A stretch of 64,000 nucleotides of DNA from Bacteroidales bacterium UBA5371 (GTDB taxonomy: Bacteria; Bacteroidota; Bacteroidia; Bacteroidales; P3), in contig DHPF01000012.1 of assembly GCA_002407855.1 (NCBI GenBank), positions 62,001 through 126,000 of the forward strand, given 5' to 3'. Within the stretch, counting starts at the first letter, position 1. The number at the start of each line of letters is the position of its first letter. The position numbers were made by a program, and so were the translations under genes. The notes under the pieces were generated by a model. The model saw nothing but the letters and a program-made list of their open reading frames with translations, did not search any database and was not told the DNA's origin. This document shows, in pieces, positions 18,241-26,640 of this stretch.

Positions 18241-18693
18241 ATGAAACGAATACTAAAATGTCTATGTATTTCTTTAATCCTTTTTGGATGTACAACAGAA
18301 AGTGAAGAAAAGAATGTATCAAAAGTTGTTGAGGATTTCTACATATATCTCAATAAAAAAGACTTTGAAAGCATAAAGAAAATATCAACAAAAGAAGTAG
18401 ATAGGTATATAGATTTTGTTTCTACAATTGGCGATGACTTAGTCCAAGTTAAGACTATTGATATAAATGAAGTAAAAATAGAAAATCATTTGGCTAAGGT
18501 TGATGTTAAAACCATAGATATTTATGGCAATGTTAATAATTACAAATGGTCATTAATTAAAGAACATAACTCTTGGCACCTAATGGAATTAGAAGAACAT
18601 GGAATAGGACATAACCTAACAGAAGATGATATAGAGTACACCAAAAAAGCATATCCCAAAAAAGTAGATTCAATAGGAAGCGATTCCATCTAA
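18241..18693 (+). CDS. Putative lipoprotein, DUF4878-like
   Basis: This 150-residue protein has a type II signal peptide with lipobox LFGC (about Cys17). The mature part (VVEDFYIYLNKKDFESIKKI, later VDVKTIDIYGNVNNYKWSLIKEHNSWHLME) has the pattern of small NTF2/cystatin-like lipoproteins such as DUF4878, with a helical start and a four-strand sheet. It lies 39 bp after the glucan fusion and 26 bp before the next gene. The fold is inferred from pattern and the function is unknown. Confidence 0.62.
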   Translation: MKRILKCLCISLILFGCTTESEEKNVSKVVEDFYIYLNKKDFESIKKISTKEVDRYIDFVSTIGDDLVQVKTIDINEVKIENHLAKVDVKTIDIYGNVNNYKWSLIKEHNSWHLMELEEHGIGHNLTEDDIEYTKKAYPKKVDSIGSDSI

Positions 18694-18719
18694 ACAACAT
18701 AAAACCCTAAATAAGAAAA

Positions 18720-19826
18720 ATGTTAAAAAGAATATTTTACATCATTAACATCGTATTAGCCCTTTTGCTCTTAGCAACATACGTAGCAGTATTTATTCCT
18801 CCCCACATAGCTCCTAAGCTATCCCTTTTACCATTTCTTTACCCAACACTTTTAATAATCAATATATGCTTTATTATAGTTTGGATATTCGTTAAGTGGA
18901 AATACATTATAATTCCTCTAATTTGTATCTTGATAAGAGTAGATTATATTCCAAACCTTTATCAGCTATCAGGAACAGAACATCGTACACCAATAGAAAA
19001 TAGCGAAATAAAAGTACTGAGTTATAATGTATGTTCTTTCCATTTCAACACCAAGTGGAACGAAGATAAACAACCTCGCATAGACCAAATATACAATTAC
19101 GTAAAAGAATTAAATCCTTCCATTATTTCCTTTCAAGATTATAATTCATCAAAAACTAACAAAGAATCCATTCACTACAAACTTGTAAACGAATTAGGCT
19201 TAAAATACTATTATAGTGCAATAAATCATAAGAATAGAATTTCAGGAAATGTGATTTATTCCAAGTATCCAATAGTTCAATCTGGTGTATTGTTCCCAAC
19301 CAAAGAAACAAGCAATTCATATATTTATGCAGACCTCGAACTCAAAGAAGGACAAATTATCAGAATAATTAACCTTCATTTAGCCTCATTCAAATTACAA
19401 GAAGAGGATAAAGAGAAATTTAATAAGCTAAAAGAAGGAGCAATATCAGATGTAAAAGAAAACGCCAAACCAATAGCACAAAAACTAATATGGGCTAACG
19501 AAAGAAGGAGTAAGGAAGTAGATGAAATTGAACCAATACTTTCAGAGAATAATCTACCTACGATACTGACAGGTGATTTCAACGATACACCATTTTCATA
19601 TACTTATAAAATGCTTTCAAAGAATTTTACAGATACATTCAAATCGCAGGGTAAAGGTTTTGGAACAACTTATAATGGAGACTTTCCAGCATATAGGATA
19701 GATTATATATTTTGTGATAAAACTAAATTCAATGTTAAAAGCTTTGAAAGAAAGAAATTAGACTATTCTGACCATTATCCAGTCTCCACAGTTCTAACAT
19801 ATAATCCATATGATAAAAATTTATGA
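18720..19826 (+). CDS. Endonuclease/exonuclease/phosphatase family protein, membrane-anchored
   Basis: This 368-residue protein has two N-terminal hydrophobic segments (about residues 5-27 and 36-60) followed by an EEP catalytic domain. Metal-site and catalytic motifs are visible: LSYNVCSFH, the HLAS histidine, LTGDFNDTP and the terminal SDHYPVS. The family includes nucleases, sphingomyelinases and phosphatases acting on phosphodiesters, so the substrate remains open. The catalytic domain is probably outside the cytoplasm. The stop overlaps the nth start by 4 bp (ATGA). Confidence 0.85.
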   Translation: MLKRIFYIINIVLALLLLATYVAVFIPPHIAPKLSLLPFLYPTLLIINICFIIVWIFVKWKYIIIPLICILIRVDYIPNLYQLSGTEHRTPIENSEIKVLSYNVCSFHFNTKWNEDKQPRIDQIYNYVKELNPSIISFQDYNSSKTNKESIHYKLVNELGLKYYYSAINHKNRISGNVIYSKYPIVQSGVLFPTKETSNSYIYADLELKEGQIIRIINLHLASFKLQEEDKEKFNKLKEGAISDVKENAKPIAQKLIWANERRSKEVDEIEPILSENNLPTILTGDFNDTPFSYTYKMLSKNFTDTFKSQGKGFGTTYNGDFPAYRIDYIFCDKTKFNVKSFERKKLDYSDHYPVSTVLTYNPYDKNL

Positions 19827-20479
19827 TAAACATAAAAAAACGTTATAGCTACGTAATAGAATATTTTCAGAAGCATCGCCCAATTGCAGAAAGTGAATTA
19901 AAATACACAGACCCCTATGAATTACTTGTTGCAGTGATACTTTCTGCACAATGTACAGACAAAAGAGTTAATATGGTAACTCCTATATTGTTTGAGAAAT
20001 ACCCTAATCCTAAGGCTCTTTCAATAGCAAGTCAAGAAGAGGTGTATAAAATAATAAAATCTATATCTTATCCTAATAATAAGGCGAATAACTTAGTGCT
20101 AATGGCAAATAAATTGGTCAAGGATTATAATTCAGAGGTTCCAGATGATATTAATGAATTACAAAAACTTAATGGAGTAGGGCGGAAAACAGCAAATGTA
20201 ATAACCTCAGTGCTTTTTAATCAGCCCAATATGCCAGTGGATACCCATGTATTTCGTGTATCATGGCGTATAGGATTAACCAAAAATGCTAAAACTCCAC
20301 TTGAAGCAGAAAAACAGCTCACAAAACATATTCCCAAGGAGTTAATACCTATTGCACACCATTGGCTAATACTTCACGGCAGATACGTTTGTCAGGCACG
20401 TAAACCAAAATGTAAAGAATGTGGATTAAGAGAGGTTTGCAAATATTATTTAGAACAAAATAAAGAGGTTAAGTCCTAA
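19823..20479 (+). CDS. nth: Endonuclease III (DNA glycosylase/AP lyase)
   Basis: This 218-residue base-excision repair enzyme removes oxidised pyrimidines. The helix-hairpin-helix LNGVGRKTANV contains the catalytic lysine, VDTHVFRV carries the catalytic aspartate, and the C-terminal [4Fe-4S] motif C-x6-C-x2-C-x5-C is complete (CQARKPKCKECGLREVC). Length is typical. It overlaps the upstream EEP gene by 4 bp and ends the run begun by fabK. A 21-bp array starts five bases after its stop codon. Confidence 0.97.
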   Translation: MINIKKRYSYVIEYFQKHRPIAESELKYTDPYELLVAVILSAQCTDKRVNMVTPILFEKYPNPKALSIASQEEVYKIIKSISYPNNKANNLVLMANKLVKDYNSEVPDDINELQKLNGVGRKTANVITSVLFNQPNMPVDTHVFRVSWRIGLTKNAKTPLEAEKQLTKHIPKELIPIAHHWLILHGRYVCQARKPKCKECGLREVCKYYLEQNKEVKS

Positions 20480-20483
20480 GAAA

Positions 20484-20567
20484 ATAGAATCAAGTTTTAA
20501 TTTATTAGAATCAAGTTTTAATTTACTGAAATCAAGTTTTAATAATTTAGAATCAAATCCTATTTAG
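20484..20567 (+). repeat. 21-bp periodic intergenic array (copy 4)
   Basis: Four units start at 20484, 20505, 20526 and 20547. The first three share the core AATCAAGTTTTAAT. It lies directly behind nth and before a separately promoted small gene. Confidence 0.85.
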
Positions 20568-20675
20568 AGTTACTTTAACTCTAAAATATTCATATAAAAT
20601 AAGGATATTTAAAATAAAAGACCTCTAAAATCGTTTATTTTAAAGAATAAAATCAGTTTATATGCAAAATATGTG

Positions 20676-20713
20676 TACTTTTGCATAGAATTTCTACCTC
20701 TTTAATAGAGGTA
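20676..20713 (+). promoter_or_regulatory. -7 box and 5' leader hairpin of the 41-residue lipoprotein gene
   Basis: TACTTTTG (20676-20683) matches TAnnTTTG. Shortly downstream a 7-bp stem (TACCTCT at 20695-20701 with AGAGGTA at 20707-20713, 5-nt loop) would stand at the very 5' end of the transcript, about 40 bp before the ATG. It may stabilise the message. Confidence 0.5.
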
Positions 20714-20754
20714 AAGCAATTGAAAAAGAATATAATATAAATTCAAATATAGAT

Positions 20755-20880
20755 ATGAAAAAAATAGCATTGGTATTATTAGGTGTTTTCGCTATTGCAA
20801 TTCTTTGTGAATCGTGTGCTCAAAAACGTTGTGATGCGTATAAATCAACAAATCGTTATAGGGCAGAGAACCTAAGATAA
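20755..20880 (+). CDS. Small (41-residue) putative lipoprotein
   Basis: ATG at 20755 opens a 41-codon frame with a lysine start (MKKIALVLLG), a hydrophobic core and a cysteine-containing end (LCESCAQKRCD), followed by a short basic, Tyr-rich tail (YKSTNRYRAENLR). Cys21 is the likely lipidated residue, although the lipobox is imperfect. A perfect -7 box and leader hairpin precede it and a strong terminator follows, so it forms its own transcription unit. That context is the main reason to believe in the gene. Its function is unknown. Confidence 0.75.
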   Translation: MKKIALVLLGVFAIAILCESCAQKRCDAYKSTNRYRAENLR

Positions 20881-20945
20881 AACCCTAATATTTAAAAGAA
20901 AAATTTAAATATAGGGGAGTTAATCTCTTAATATTTAATTAATAG

Positions 20946-20978
20946 AAGGCTTAGATAGTTTATATCTAAGCCTTTTTT
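20946..20978 (+). terminator. Rho-independent terminator
   Basis: A perfect 12-bp stem pairs 20946-20957 (AAGGCTTAGATA) with 20963-20974, has a 5-nt loop and is followed by six T residues. It ends the small lipoprotein transcript. Confidence 0.88.
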
Positions 20979-21089
20979 ATTTAACACAAATTAATAAATA
21001 TACCCATCATAGCCTCACGCTTCTCTAAAATTTTCAATTCTCGGCTCTTTGAGGGTAAATAGGGGAGTATAGTAGTAAAATCGTATTAC

Positions 21090-21137
21090 AACATCTGTAA
21101 ACAAACATTTGTAATATTCAATCTTTCTACAAATGTA
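21090..21137. promoter_or_regulatory. Upstream operator-like cluster (three palindromic sites)
   Basis: AACATCTGTA (21090), AACATTTGTA (21104) and TACAAATGTA (21128) are variants of the inverted repeat TACA-n2-TGTA. Together with the promoter-proximal cluster they flank an otherwise empty stretch. Apart from these sites I see nothing between 20981 and 21486. Confidence 0.5.
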
Positions 21138-21404
21138 AATAGATAAAAAAGTATAATAGCCTGTTAATATTATGTTTCACAATTATAGAGTTCTTAAAAA
21201 TTAATAATTAAGTTTATGTCATTATGATTTTAATTGAAAACCAGATTACTAAGATATTTATATTAAGTAAAAGATTAGCATTTTGCACCTATTTATAAAT
21301 ATATATCATTAATGCGAATTAATATATTAAAGTGTTGTTTTATAGTTGTATAATAAATATTATATTTAATGTAACTTTATTATTTCTTAAACGTATTAAG
21401 ATAA

Positions 21405-21479
21405 TACATTTGTAATTTAGTTAAGATTGATAATTTAATTTGAAATTGCTTTACAAATGTAAATAAATCTACAAATGTA
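21405..21479. promoter_or_regulatory. Promoter-proximal operator-like cluster of the XRE regulator gene
   Basis: Three perfect TACA-n2-TGTA palindromes lie at 21405-21414, 21452-21461 and 21470-21479, the last ending 7 bp before the start codon. The first contains TACATTTG, itself a TAnnTTTG -7 box, so a bound protein would cover the promoter. Autoregulation by the downstream helix-turn-helix protein is the simplest inference. Confidence 0.6.
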
Positions 21480-21486
21480 AAATAGT

Positions 21487-22134
21487 ATGATACAAGAAAG
21501 AATTCGTTTATTAATGCAATCACGTAGTTTGAATCCTACGCAATTTGCCGATGAAATTGGAGTTCAGCGTTCCTCCATTTCTCATATCCTTTCGGGCAGG
21601 AACAAACCAAGTTTGGATATAGTAACTAAAATATTAAATAGATTTCCTGATATTGATTCAAATTGGTTAGTGCTTGGTAAGGGCTCTTTAATTCAAAAAA
21701 ACGAGCCTAAATCTTCAAGAGAAGAAAATATTGCCTTCTCAGAGCCTTCCGAAATGGCAAAAAGCTCTATTTCCAACACTTTATTTGATGATATTCAAGA
21801 AGAAAAAATCTTAGAAACGCCACATAATACCATTGAAGATTTGCAAAGAAAAATTGAATATTTAGAGAAAAAGGCTTCTTTTGAACTTATTGAAGCTAAA
21901 ATAAAGGATGCCCAAATAGATATTCCTGATTCGCAAAAAGAAGTTGAACAAAAAGAGAAGGAAAATAACATTAAAGAAGTAAATAATTTGGTTCAAAAAA
22001 GCTCAATTATTAATGAAAAATTTCAATCTGATAGTTCAATTCAATCTAACCAGCAAAGTTTATGCAGTAAGCATATTATTAAACTCTTAGTTCTTTATTC
22101 CGACTCAACATACGAAGAACTGATTAAAAACTAA
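21487..22134 (+). CDS. XRE-family helix-turn-helix regulator with coiled-coil tail
   Basis: This 215-residue protein has an N-terminal HTH of the XRE type: IRLLMQSRSLNPTQFADEIG, then VQRSSISHILSGRNKPS as the recognition region, and FPDIDSNWLVLGKG closing the domain (about residue 68). A charged, probably coiled-coil segment follows (about 115-170, LQRKIEYLEKKASFELIEAK), then a short C-terminal block. Related one-domain regulators are widespread in Bacteroidota, but their targets are mostly unknown. Six palindromic sites upstream suggest that it controls its own promoter. Confidence 0.85.
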   Translation: MIQERIRLLMQSRSLNPTQFADEIGVQRSSISHILSGRNKPSLDIVTKILNRFPDIDSNWLVLGKGSLIQKNEPKSSREENIAFSEPSEMAKSSISNTLFDDIQEEKILETPHNTIEDLQRKIEYLEKKASFELIEAKIKDAQIDIPDSQKEVEQKEKENNIKEVNNLVQKSSIINEKFQSDSSIQSNQQSLCSKHIIKLLVLYSDSTYEELIKN

Positions 22135-22169
22135 TCATTAGTTATCGGTTACTTTAAGCATATTTTATT

Positions 22170-22177
22170 TATCTTTG
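22170..22177 (+). promoter_or_regulatory. Candidate -7 box for the NrnA-like gene
   Basis: TATCTTTG matches TAnnTTTG exactly, 34 bp before the ATG at 22211. Confidence 0.5.
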
Positions 22178-22210
22178 CAAATTGTTTAATAATCATCTAA
22201 AAGATAAGAT

Positions 22211-23236
22211 ATGCTATTTTCTGAAACACTTGTTTTAGAACTAAAAACCAAGATAAATAAAGCTAATATAATTACCTTAGTAAGTCATTTTAATCCAGAC
22301 GGTGATACTATTGGAGCAGTATCTGCTATGTATCATTATCTAAAATCAAAAGATAAAGAAATAAAGGTAGTTATTCCTAATGACTTTCCAAGTTTTCTTA
22401 ATTTCATTATGGAAGATGTTCCTTATATTATTGCTTCAAAACAAATGCAAGAGGCTAAGGATTTCTTTAATAATACTGATTTAATCCTTTGCTTAGATTT
22501 CAATTCAACCTCTCGTGTGGGTGATATGCTTAAAGATGAGTTGGAAAGTACTTCTATAACGAAGGTTATTATTGATCATCACATAGAGCCAGAGAAAGAT
22601 AAATTTGATATTATTTTTTCTCAAATCAAAGTTTCTTCTACTTGTGAGCTTTTATATGAAGTTATAAACAAATTAGAAGATAATAAGCCCTTTTTAACTA
22701 AAAGCATTGCCGAATGTCTATATGTTGGAATTTGTACCGATACAGGTAGTTTCAGTTTCTCTTGTCAAGAAAGGAGAACTTATGAAATTGTTGCTGAATT
22801 GGTTGATAGTGGAGTAGATGTTGAGTATGTGCATCAAGAGGTTTACAATACTTATTCCGAAAATCGTTTAAGATTATTAGGCTTTTGTTTGTCTGAAAGG
22901 CTTAAAGTCTTTGATAAGAAAGGTGCTGCCTTAATTTATCTTTCAAAGAATGATTTAAGAAGATTCAACTATCAAATTGGAGATTGTGAAGGAATTGTTA
23001 ATTTTGCTCTTTCTATAAAAGAGATTGAATTTGCTGCCTTGGTAACAGAGAGAGCTGATAGGGTAAGAATATCTTTCCGTTCTAAATACAATTTTAATGT
23101 AAATGAGTTTGCTCGTAAGCATTGGAATGGAGGAGGTCATAAGAAAGCAGCAGGAGGACATGCATTTGAGCCTTTGGAAAGCGTTATTGAGAAACTGACC
23201 AAACAAATTGATGAGTTAGATTTAAAAACCAAATAA
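22211..23236 (+). CDS. nrnA: DHH-family phosphoesterase, NrnA-like oligoribonuclease/pAp phosphatase
   Basis: This 341-residue DHH/DHHA1 protein has the metal-binding motifs NPDGDTIGA (about residue 30), CLDFNS and IIDHHIEP, and the C-terminal DHHA1 signature GGGHKKAAGGH. NrnA-type enzymes degrade short RNA oligonucleotides or cyclic dinucleotide products and dephosphorylate pAp in the cytosol. The exact substrate preference is not readable. It heads a plus-strand run with three FKBP-type genes; the next gene begins 5 bp after its stop. Confidence 0.9.
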   Translation: MLFSETLVLELKTKINKANIITLVSHFNPDGDTIGAVSAMYHYLKSKDKEIKVVIPNDFPSFLNFIMEDVPYIIASKQMQEAKDFFNNTDLILCLDFNSTSRVGDMLKDELESTSITKVIIDHHIEPEKDKFDIIFSQIKVSSTCELLYEVINKLEDNKPFLTKSIAECLYVGICTDTGSFSFSCQERRTYEIVAELVDSGVDVEYVHQEVYNTYSENRLRLLGFCLSERLKVFDKKGAALIYLSKNDLRRFNYQIGDCEGIVNFALSIKEIEFAALVTERADRVRISFRSKYNFNVNEFARKHWNGGGHKKAAGGHAFEPLESVIEKLTKQIDELDLKTK

Positions 23237-23241
23237 ACAAG

Positions 23242-23808
23242 ATGAGATTTTTTTATAAATATATTATTTGTTTTGCTTTTATTTTTCTTTTATGGAGTTG
23301 TGGAGATGGTTATAATAATCATTATGCAAATGTTTTAAGAGAAAAAAGAGAAAATTCCAAAGATAAAACCAAACAAGAGAAGATAGATGATGCTCTTTTG
23401 AAAACAAATAAGATTGCCAACGAAAAAGAACTCCAACAAATAAAGGGTTACATTCAAAGAAGAGGATGGGAAATGACTCTTTTGCCAACAGGAGTTTTCC
23501 TTCAAGAGATAGAAAAAGGAAAGAATCAAAATATTAATGATTCTTCCATAGTTACAATCTATTATACCATAGAGTTATTGGATGGAAGAAAGGTTTTCTC
23601 ATCGGATATTGACGGAGAAAAAACAATAAAAATAAGTAATGAACAAAGCGTTGTAGGTTTGGTTTACGTCTTAAAGCAATTGAAAGAAGGGGCAAAAGCA
23701 AGAGCTATCATTCCTTCTTATTTGGCTTATGGATTACCAGGTGATGGGGATAAGATTCCAAAGCGTGCAAGCTTAGTTTATTATATTCAAGTTAAAGATG
23801 TTAAATAG
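23242..23808 (+). CDS. FKBP-type peptidyl-prolyl isomerase lipoprotein (GldI-like), copy 1
   Basis: This 188-residue protein has a lipoprotein signal peptide with lipobox LWSC, a charged helical linker (REKRENSKDKTKQEK), then an FKBP domain at about residues 85-187. The core strands and VVGLVYVLKQLKEGAKARAIIPSYLAYGLPG match the family, although VGL replaces the usual GW or GF turn. GldI, a lipoprotein of this type, is needed for gliding in flavobacteria, but these isomerases also occur in non-gliders. Two further FKBP genes follow. Confidence 0.88.
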   Translation: MRFFYKYIICFAFIFLLWSCGDGYNNHYANVLREKRENSKDKTKQEKIDDALLKTNKIANEKELQQIKGYIQRRGWEMTLLPTGVFLQEIEKGKNQNINDSSIVTIYYTIELLDGRKVFSSDIDGEKTIKISNEQSVVGLVYVLKQLKEGAKARAIIPSYLAYGLPGDGDKIPKRASLVYYIQVKDVK

Positions 23809-23815
23809 TATTGCT

Positions 23816-24709
23816 ATGAAAAATAAAGCCTTATTTATATTATCAGGAATAATAGGTCTAAGTCTTTTTAGTTGCAAGAAAGATACACCAGCAGATTTTG
23901 TAACAACAGAATTAGGTTATTCGTTTAAGCATTGCACAATCAACCAAAATACACCTAAGGCAAAGGTAGGTGATATCCTTTATGGTGAAATGCAGATAAA
24001 ATTAAATGACTCCACTATCTTGTTTTCTAATTTTGGAAAGCCTGAACGTCTTTTTAAAATAATAGATTCAAAGAAAGGGAGTATGGAAGAGTTTCTACTT
24101 AACTTACACATCGGTGATAGTGCAATTATGATTATGCCTTCGGATAGTGTTGCTCAATATGTTGTAGGTATTAACTCAAAGCCAAAAGACAAACTCTTTT
24201 TCTACTTAAAGGTTCATCAGATTATTTCTAAGAAAGAAATAGATAACCATCAGAAAGAGCAAATGGAAAGAAAAGAAAAAGAGTATGAGGCAATTGATAA
24301 ATATATTGCAAAGAAAGCATTGAAAGCTCAAAAGCAAGAAAGCGGACTATACTATATTAATAAATTAGAAGGCAAAGGAACAAGTCCTCATTTTGGGGAT
24401 ATAGTAAGGGTTAATTACGTTGTATCAACACTTGAAGGAAAGATAGTTGATACTAATCTAAAACCTATTGCACAACATTCAAAAATCTACTCTGAATCAC
24501 GAAATTACGAACCATTTGAATTTAATTTGGGAGACGATGGAGTAATTGCTGGATGGACAGAAGGCATATCCCTGATGAAAGAAGGAGGTAAGGCACAACT
24601 CATAATTCCTTCCCACTTAGCTTATGGAGAAGATGCTTACGGGCCAATAGAACCTAATTCAACCTTAATATTTGAAATTACATTACTATCAATAAATAAA
24701 AAACAATAA
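23816..24709 (+). CDS. FKBP-type peptidyl-prolyl isomerase lipoprotein, copy 2 (tandem domains)
   Basis: This 297-residue lipoprotein has lipobox LFSC. An N-terminal FKBP-like half (about residues 35-140, GDILYGEMQIKLNDS to HIGDSAIMIMPSD) looks degenerate, and a helical linker (MERKEKEYEAIDKYIAKK) leads to a canonical FKBP domain (GDIVRVNYV, VIAGWTEGISLMKEGGKAQLIIPSHLAYG). The start at 23816 is preferred to 23798 because it begins the signal peptide directly and lies after the previous stop. Location is presumably the periplasmic face of the outer membrane. Confidence 0.88.
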   Translation: MKNKALFILSGIIGLSLFSCKKDTPADFVTTELGYSFKHCTINQNTPKAKVGDILYGEMQIKLNDSTILFSNFGKPERLFKIIDSKKGSMEEFLLNLHIGDSAIMIMPSDSVAQYVVGINSKPKDKLFFYLKVHQIISKKEIDNHQKEQMERKEKEYEAIDKYIAKKALKAQKQESGLYYINKLEGKGTSPHFGDIVRVNYVVSTLEGKIVDTNLKPIAQHSKIYSESRNYEPFEFNLGDDGVIAGWTEGISLMKEGGKAQLIIPSHLAYGEDAYGPIEPNSTLIFEITLLSINKKQ

Positions 24710-24727
24710 ATTAAATACAATACGAAT

Positions 24728-25753
24728 ATGAAAAGAATATTTTTATTAGTTGTTTGTTCCATTATAGCAACAACTCTATTTGCACAGAAGAATACATTAG
24801 AAGGATTTAAGACCTCTGAGCAAGGAGCTAAGTATAAGTTTACTAAAACAAACCCACAAGGACAACAGGTAGGGAAAGACGACCTTATAATTGGACGTTT
24901 CACAATTATGTTTGGAGATTCCTTAGTTGCCGATGGAAGCAAAATGCAATCGCAACCATTGGTTAGGGCAGACGAAAGTTCAAAAGTTTTTAAGGGAGAT
25001 TTGATTGATGGAATACTATTGATGAAAAAAGGAGAGATATGCACCTTTGCCTTTGAAAGAGATTCAATAATTAAACTCTTTGGTCAGGTTCCAGAATACT
25101 TTGTTTCGGGAATGTATGCCTTTTGGACTATTGAAATAGACGATATCAAAACTCCAAAACAACAAGAAGAGCAAGAGGCAATGTTAAGACAGCAACAAGA
25201 ATTAGAAATGGCAAAACAAAAACATATTGCTGACAGTTTAACTTTATTAGAACCAGCCATTATAGAGAAAGCAATAAAAGACTATGGCTTCAATAATAAA
25301 CTTGTAAATGGTGTTTACTTTAAAAAGACCTTAACACTTAATACAAAAAATCAAACTCCAACATCTGGGGATAAGGTAAAGGTTCATTATATTGGCAAAT
25401 TCACAAATGGGAAATTGTTTGACACAAGCGTTGAAGAAGCTGCCAAAGAAGCAGGACGCTATCAACAAGGACGACCTTACCAACCTCTTGAATTTACAAT
25501 CGGGAAAGGAATGATGATTCCTGGTTTTGAAGAAGCTGTTAAGATGATGCAAAAAGGAGAGAAGGCAACTGTGCTTATCCCTTCCAAATTGGCCTATGGA
25601 ACACAGGCAAGAGGCGAAATACAACCTGCAACACCACTTATATTTGAGCTTGAATTAGTTGAAATAGAAAAAGCAGCAACACTAAGCCCTGCTTCGACAA
25701 AAAGTCAGAACCAACCAATAAAAGCAACTCCACAGACAACCAAAAAGAAATAA
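24728..25753 (+). CDS. FKBP-type peptidyl-prolyl isomerase, copy 3 (secreted)
   Basis: This 341-residue protein has a type I signal peptide (TTLFAQ) rather than a lipobox. Like copy 2 it has an N-terminal FKBP-like half (about 40-140), a long charged helix (QEEQEAMLRQQQELEMAKQK) and a complete C-terminal FKBP domain (KVKVHYIGKFTNGKLFDTS, MIPGFEEAVKMMQKGEKATVLIPSKLAYG). A basic Ser/Thr/Gln tail ends the protein. The helix-plus-FKBP plan recalls dimeric FkpA/Mip chaperones. It ends two bases before the exonuclease start. Confidence 0.9.
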   Translation: MKRIFLLVVCSIIATTLFAQKNTLEGFKTSEQGAKYKFTKTNPQGQQVGKDDLIIGRFTIMFGDSLVADGSKMQSQPLVRADESSKVFKGDLIDGILLMKKGEICTFAFERDSIIKLFGQVPEYFVSGMYAFWTIEIDDIKTPKQQEEQEAMLRQQQELEMAKQKHIADSLTLLEPAIIEKAIKDYGFNNKLVNGVYFKKTLTLNTKNQTPTSGDKVKVHYIGKFTNGKLFDTSVEEAAKEAGRYQQGRPYQPLEFTIGKGMMIPGFEEAVKMMQKGEKATVLIPSKLAYGTQARGEIQPATPLIFELELVEIEKAATLSPASTKSQNQPIKATPQTTKKK

Positions 25754-25755
25754 TA

Positions 25756-26562
25756 ATGCAACTAAACCTAAATAAGCCCTTAGTTTTCTTTGATATAGAA
25801 AGTACAGGCGTAAATGTCGGACAAGATAAGATAATAGAAATATCTCTCTTAAAGGTTTTCCCTGATGGAAATAAAGAGATAAAAACATATAGGATAAACC
25901 CAGAACGTCATATACCCGAAGAAGTAACTCAAATACACGGAATAACAGACCAAGATGTGAAAGACAAACCAACATTTAGAGAACTTGCTCCGGAGATTAA
26001 TGCTTTCATTGGAAATTCTGACTTAGCGGGCTACAACTCTAATAAGTTTGATGTACCTATTTTAGTAGAGGAATTTCTTAAATCGGGAGTAGATTTTGAC
26101 ATCTCAAAAAGAAAATTTGTTGATGTAATGAATATATTTCATAAAATGGAATCTCGCACACTCAAAGCTGCATACAAATTCTATTGTCAAAAAGACCTCA
26201 TTGATGCTCACTCAGCCCAGGCAGATACCCTTGCAACCTATGAAATTCTACTTGCACAATTGGAGAGATATAAGGAGACTGAATACGAAGACTTCCAAGG
26301 GAATATATCCACACCCGTAATTAATGATATTTCTGCACTACACGAATTTACCAAAAACAGCCATTGGGTTGATTTGGTTGGACACTTGGTCTATAATTCC
26401 AAAGGGCAGGAGTGTATTAACTTCGGAAAATACAAGGGAAGAGTAGCAGAAGAAATTTTTAAGACAGACCCATCTTATTATTCGTGGATGATGAATGCCG
26501 ACTTTCCACTTTCCACAAAGAAGATTATAACAGAAATCAAGCTAAGAGCCTTTAATCAATAA
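25756..26562 (+). CDS. DEDD-type 3'-5' exonuclease (DnaQ-like)
   Basis: This 268-residue protein has an exonuclease domain at about residues 8-175. ExoI is FFDIESTG (Asp, Glu), ExoII is AGYNSNKFDVPIL, and ExoIII is HSAQADTLAT, which gives the DEDDh histidine and aspartate. A C-terminal segment (about 215-260, NFGKYKGRVAEEIFKTDPSYYSWMM) is a short extra domain often attached to such exonucleases in this phylum. Proofreading, repair or RNA trimming are all possible; no polymerase gene is adjacent. Confidence 0.87.
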   Translation: MQLNLNKPLVFFDIESTGVNVGQDKIIEISLLKVFPDGNKEIKTYRINPERHIPEEVTQIHGITDQDVKDKPTFRELAPEINAFIGNSDLAGYNSNKFDVPILVEEFLKSGVDFDISKRKFVDVMNIFHKMESRTLKAAYKFYCQKDLIDAHSAQADTLATYEILLAQLERYKETEYEDFQGNISTPVINDISALHEFTKNSHWVDLVGHLVYNSKGQECINFGKYKGRVAEEIFKTDPSYYSWMMNADFPLSTKKIITEIKLRAFNQ

Positions 26563-26577
26563 TTTTATTTAAGACCC

Positions 26578-26619
26578 TACTTACATAGATTATAAAACAA
26601 AATATAATCTATGTAAGTA
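26578..26619. repeat. Long perfect inverted repeat before the FAH gene
   Basis: The 17-nt arm TACTTACATAGATTATA (26578-26594) is matched exactly by its reverse complement at 26603-26619 around an 8-nt loop. No T run follows, so it is not a classical terminator. It could form an RNA hairpin just upstream of the ribosome binding site, or bind a dimeric regulator. Confidence 0.7.
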
Positions 26620-26626
26620 AATAGAT

Positions 26627-26635
26627 AGGAGGGAG
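26627..26635 (+). promoter_or_regulatory. Strong Shine-Dalgarno sequence
   Basis: AGGAGGGAG ends 5 bp before the ATG at 26641 and places AGGAGG 8 bp from it. Almost no other gene in this window has such a site, so it stands out. Confidence 0.6.
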
Positions 26636-26640
26636 ATAGT

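Noticed and set aside
20484..20567. 21-bp arrays considered as CRISPR arrays
   Set aside because: Units are contiguous with no unique spacers, units are shorter than CRISPR repeats, and no cas genes are present.
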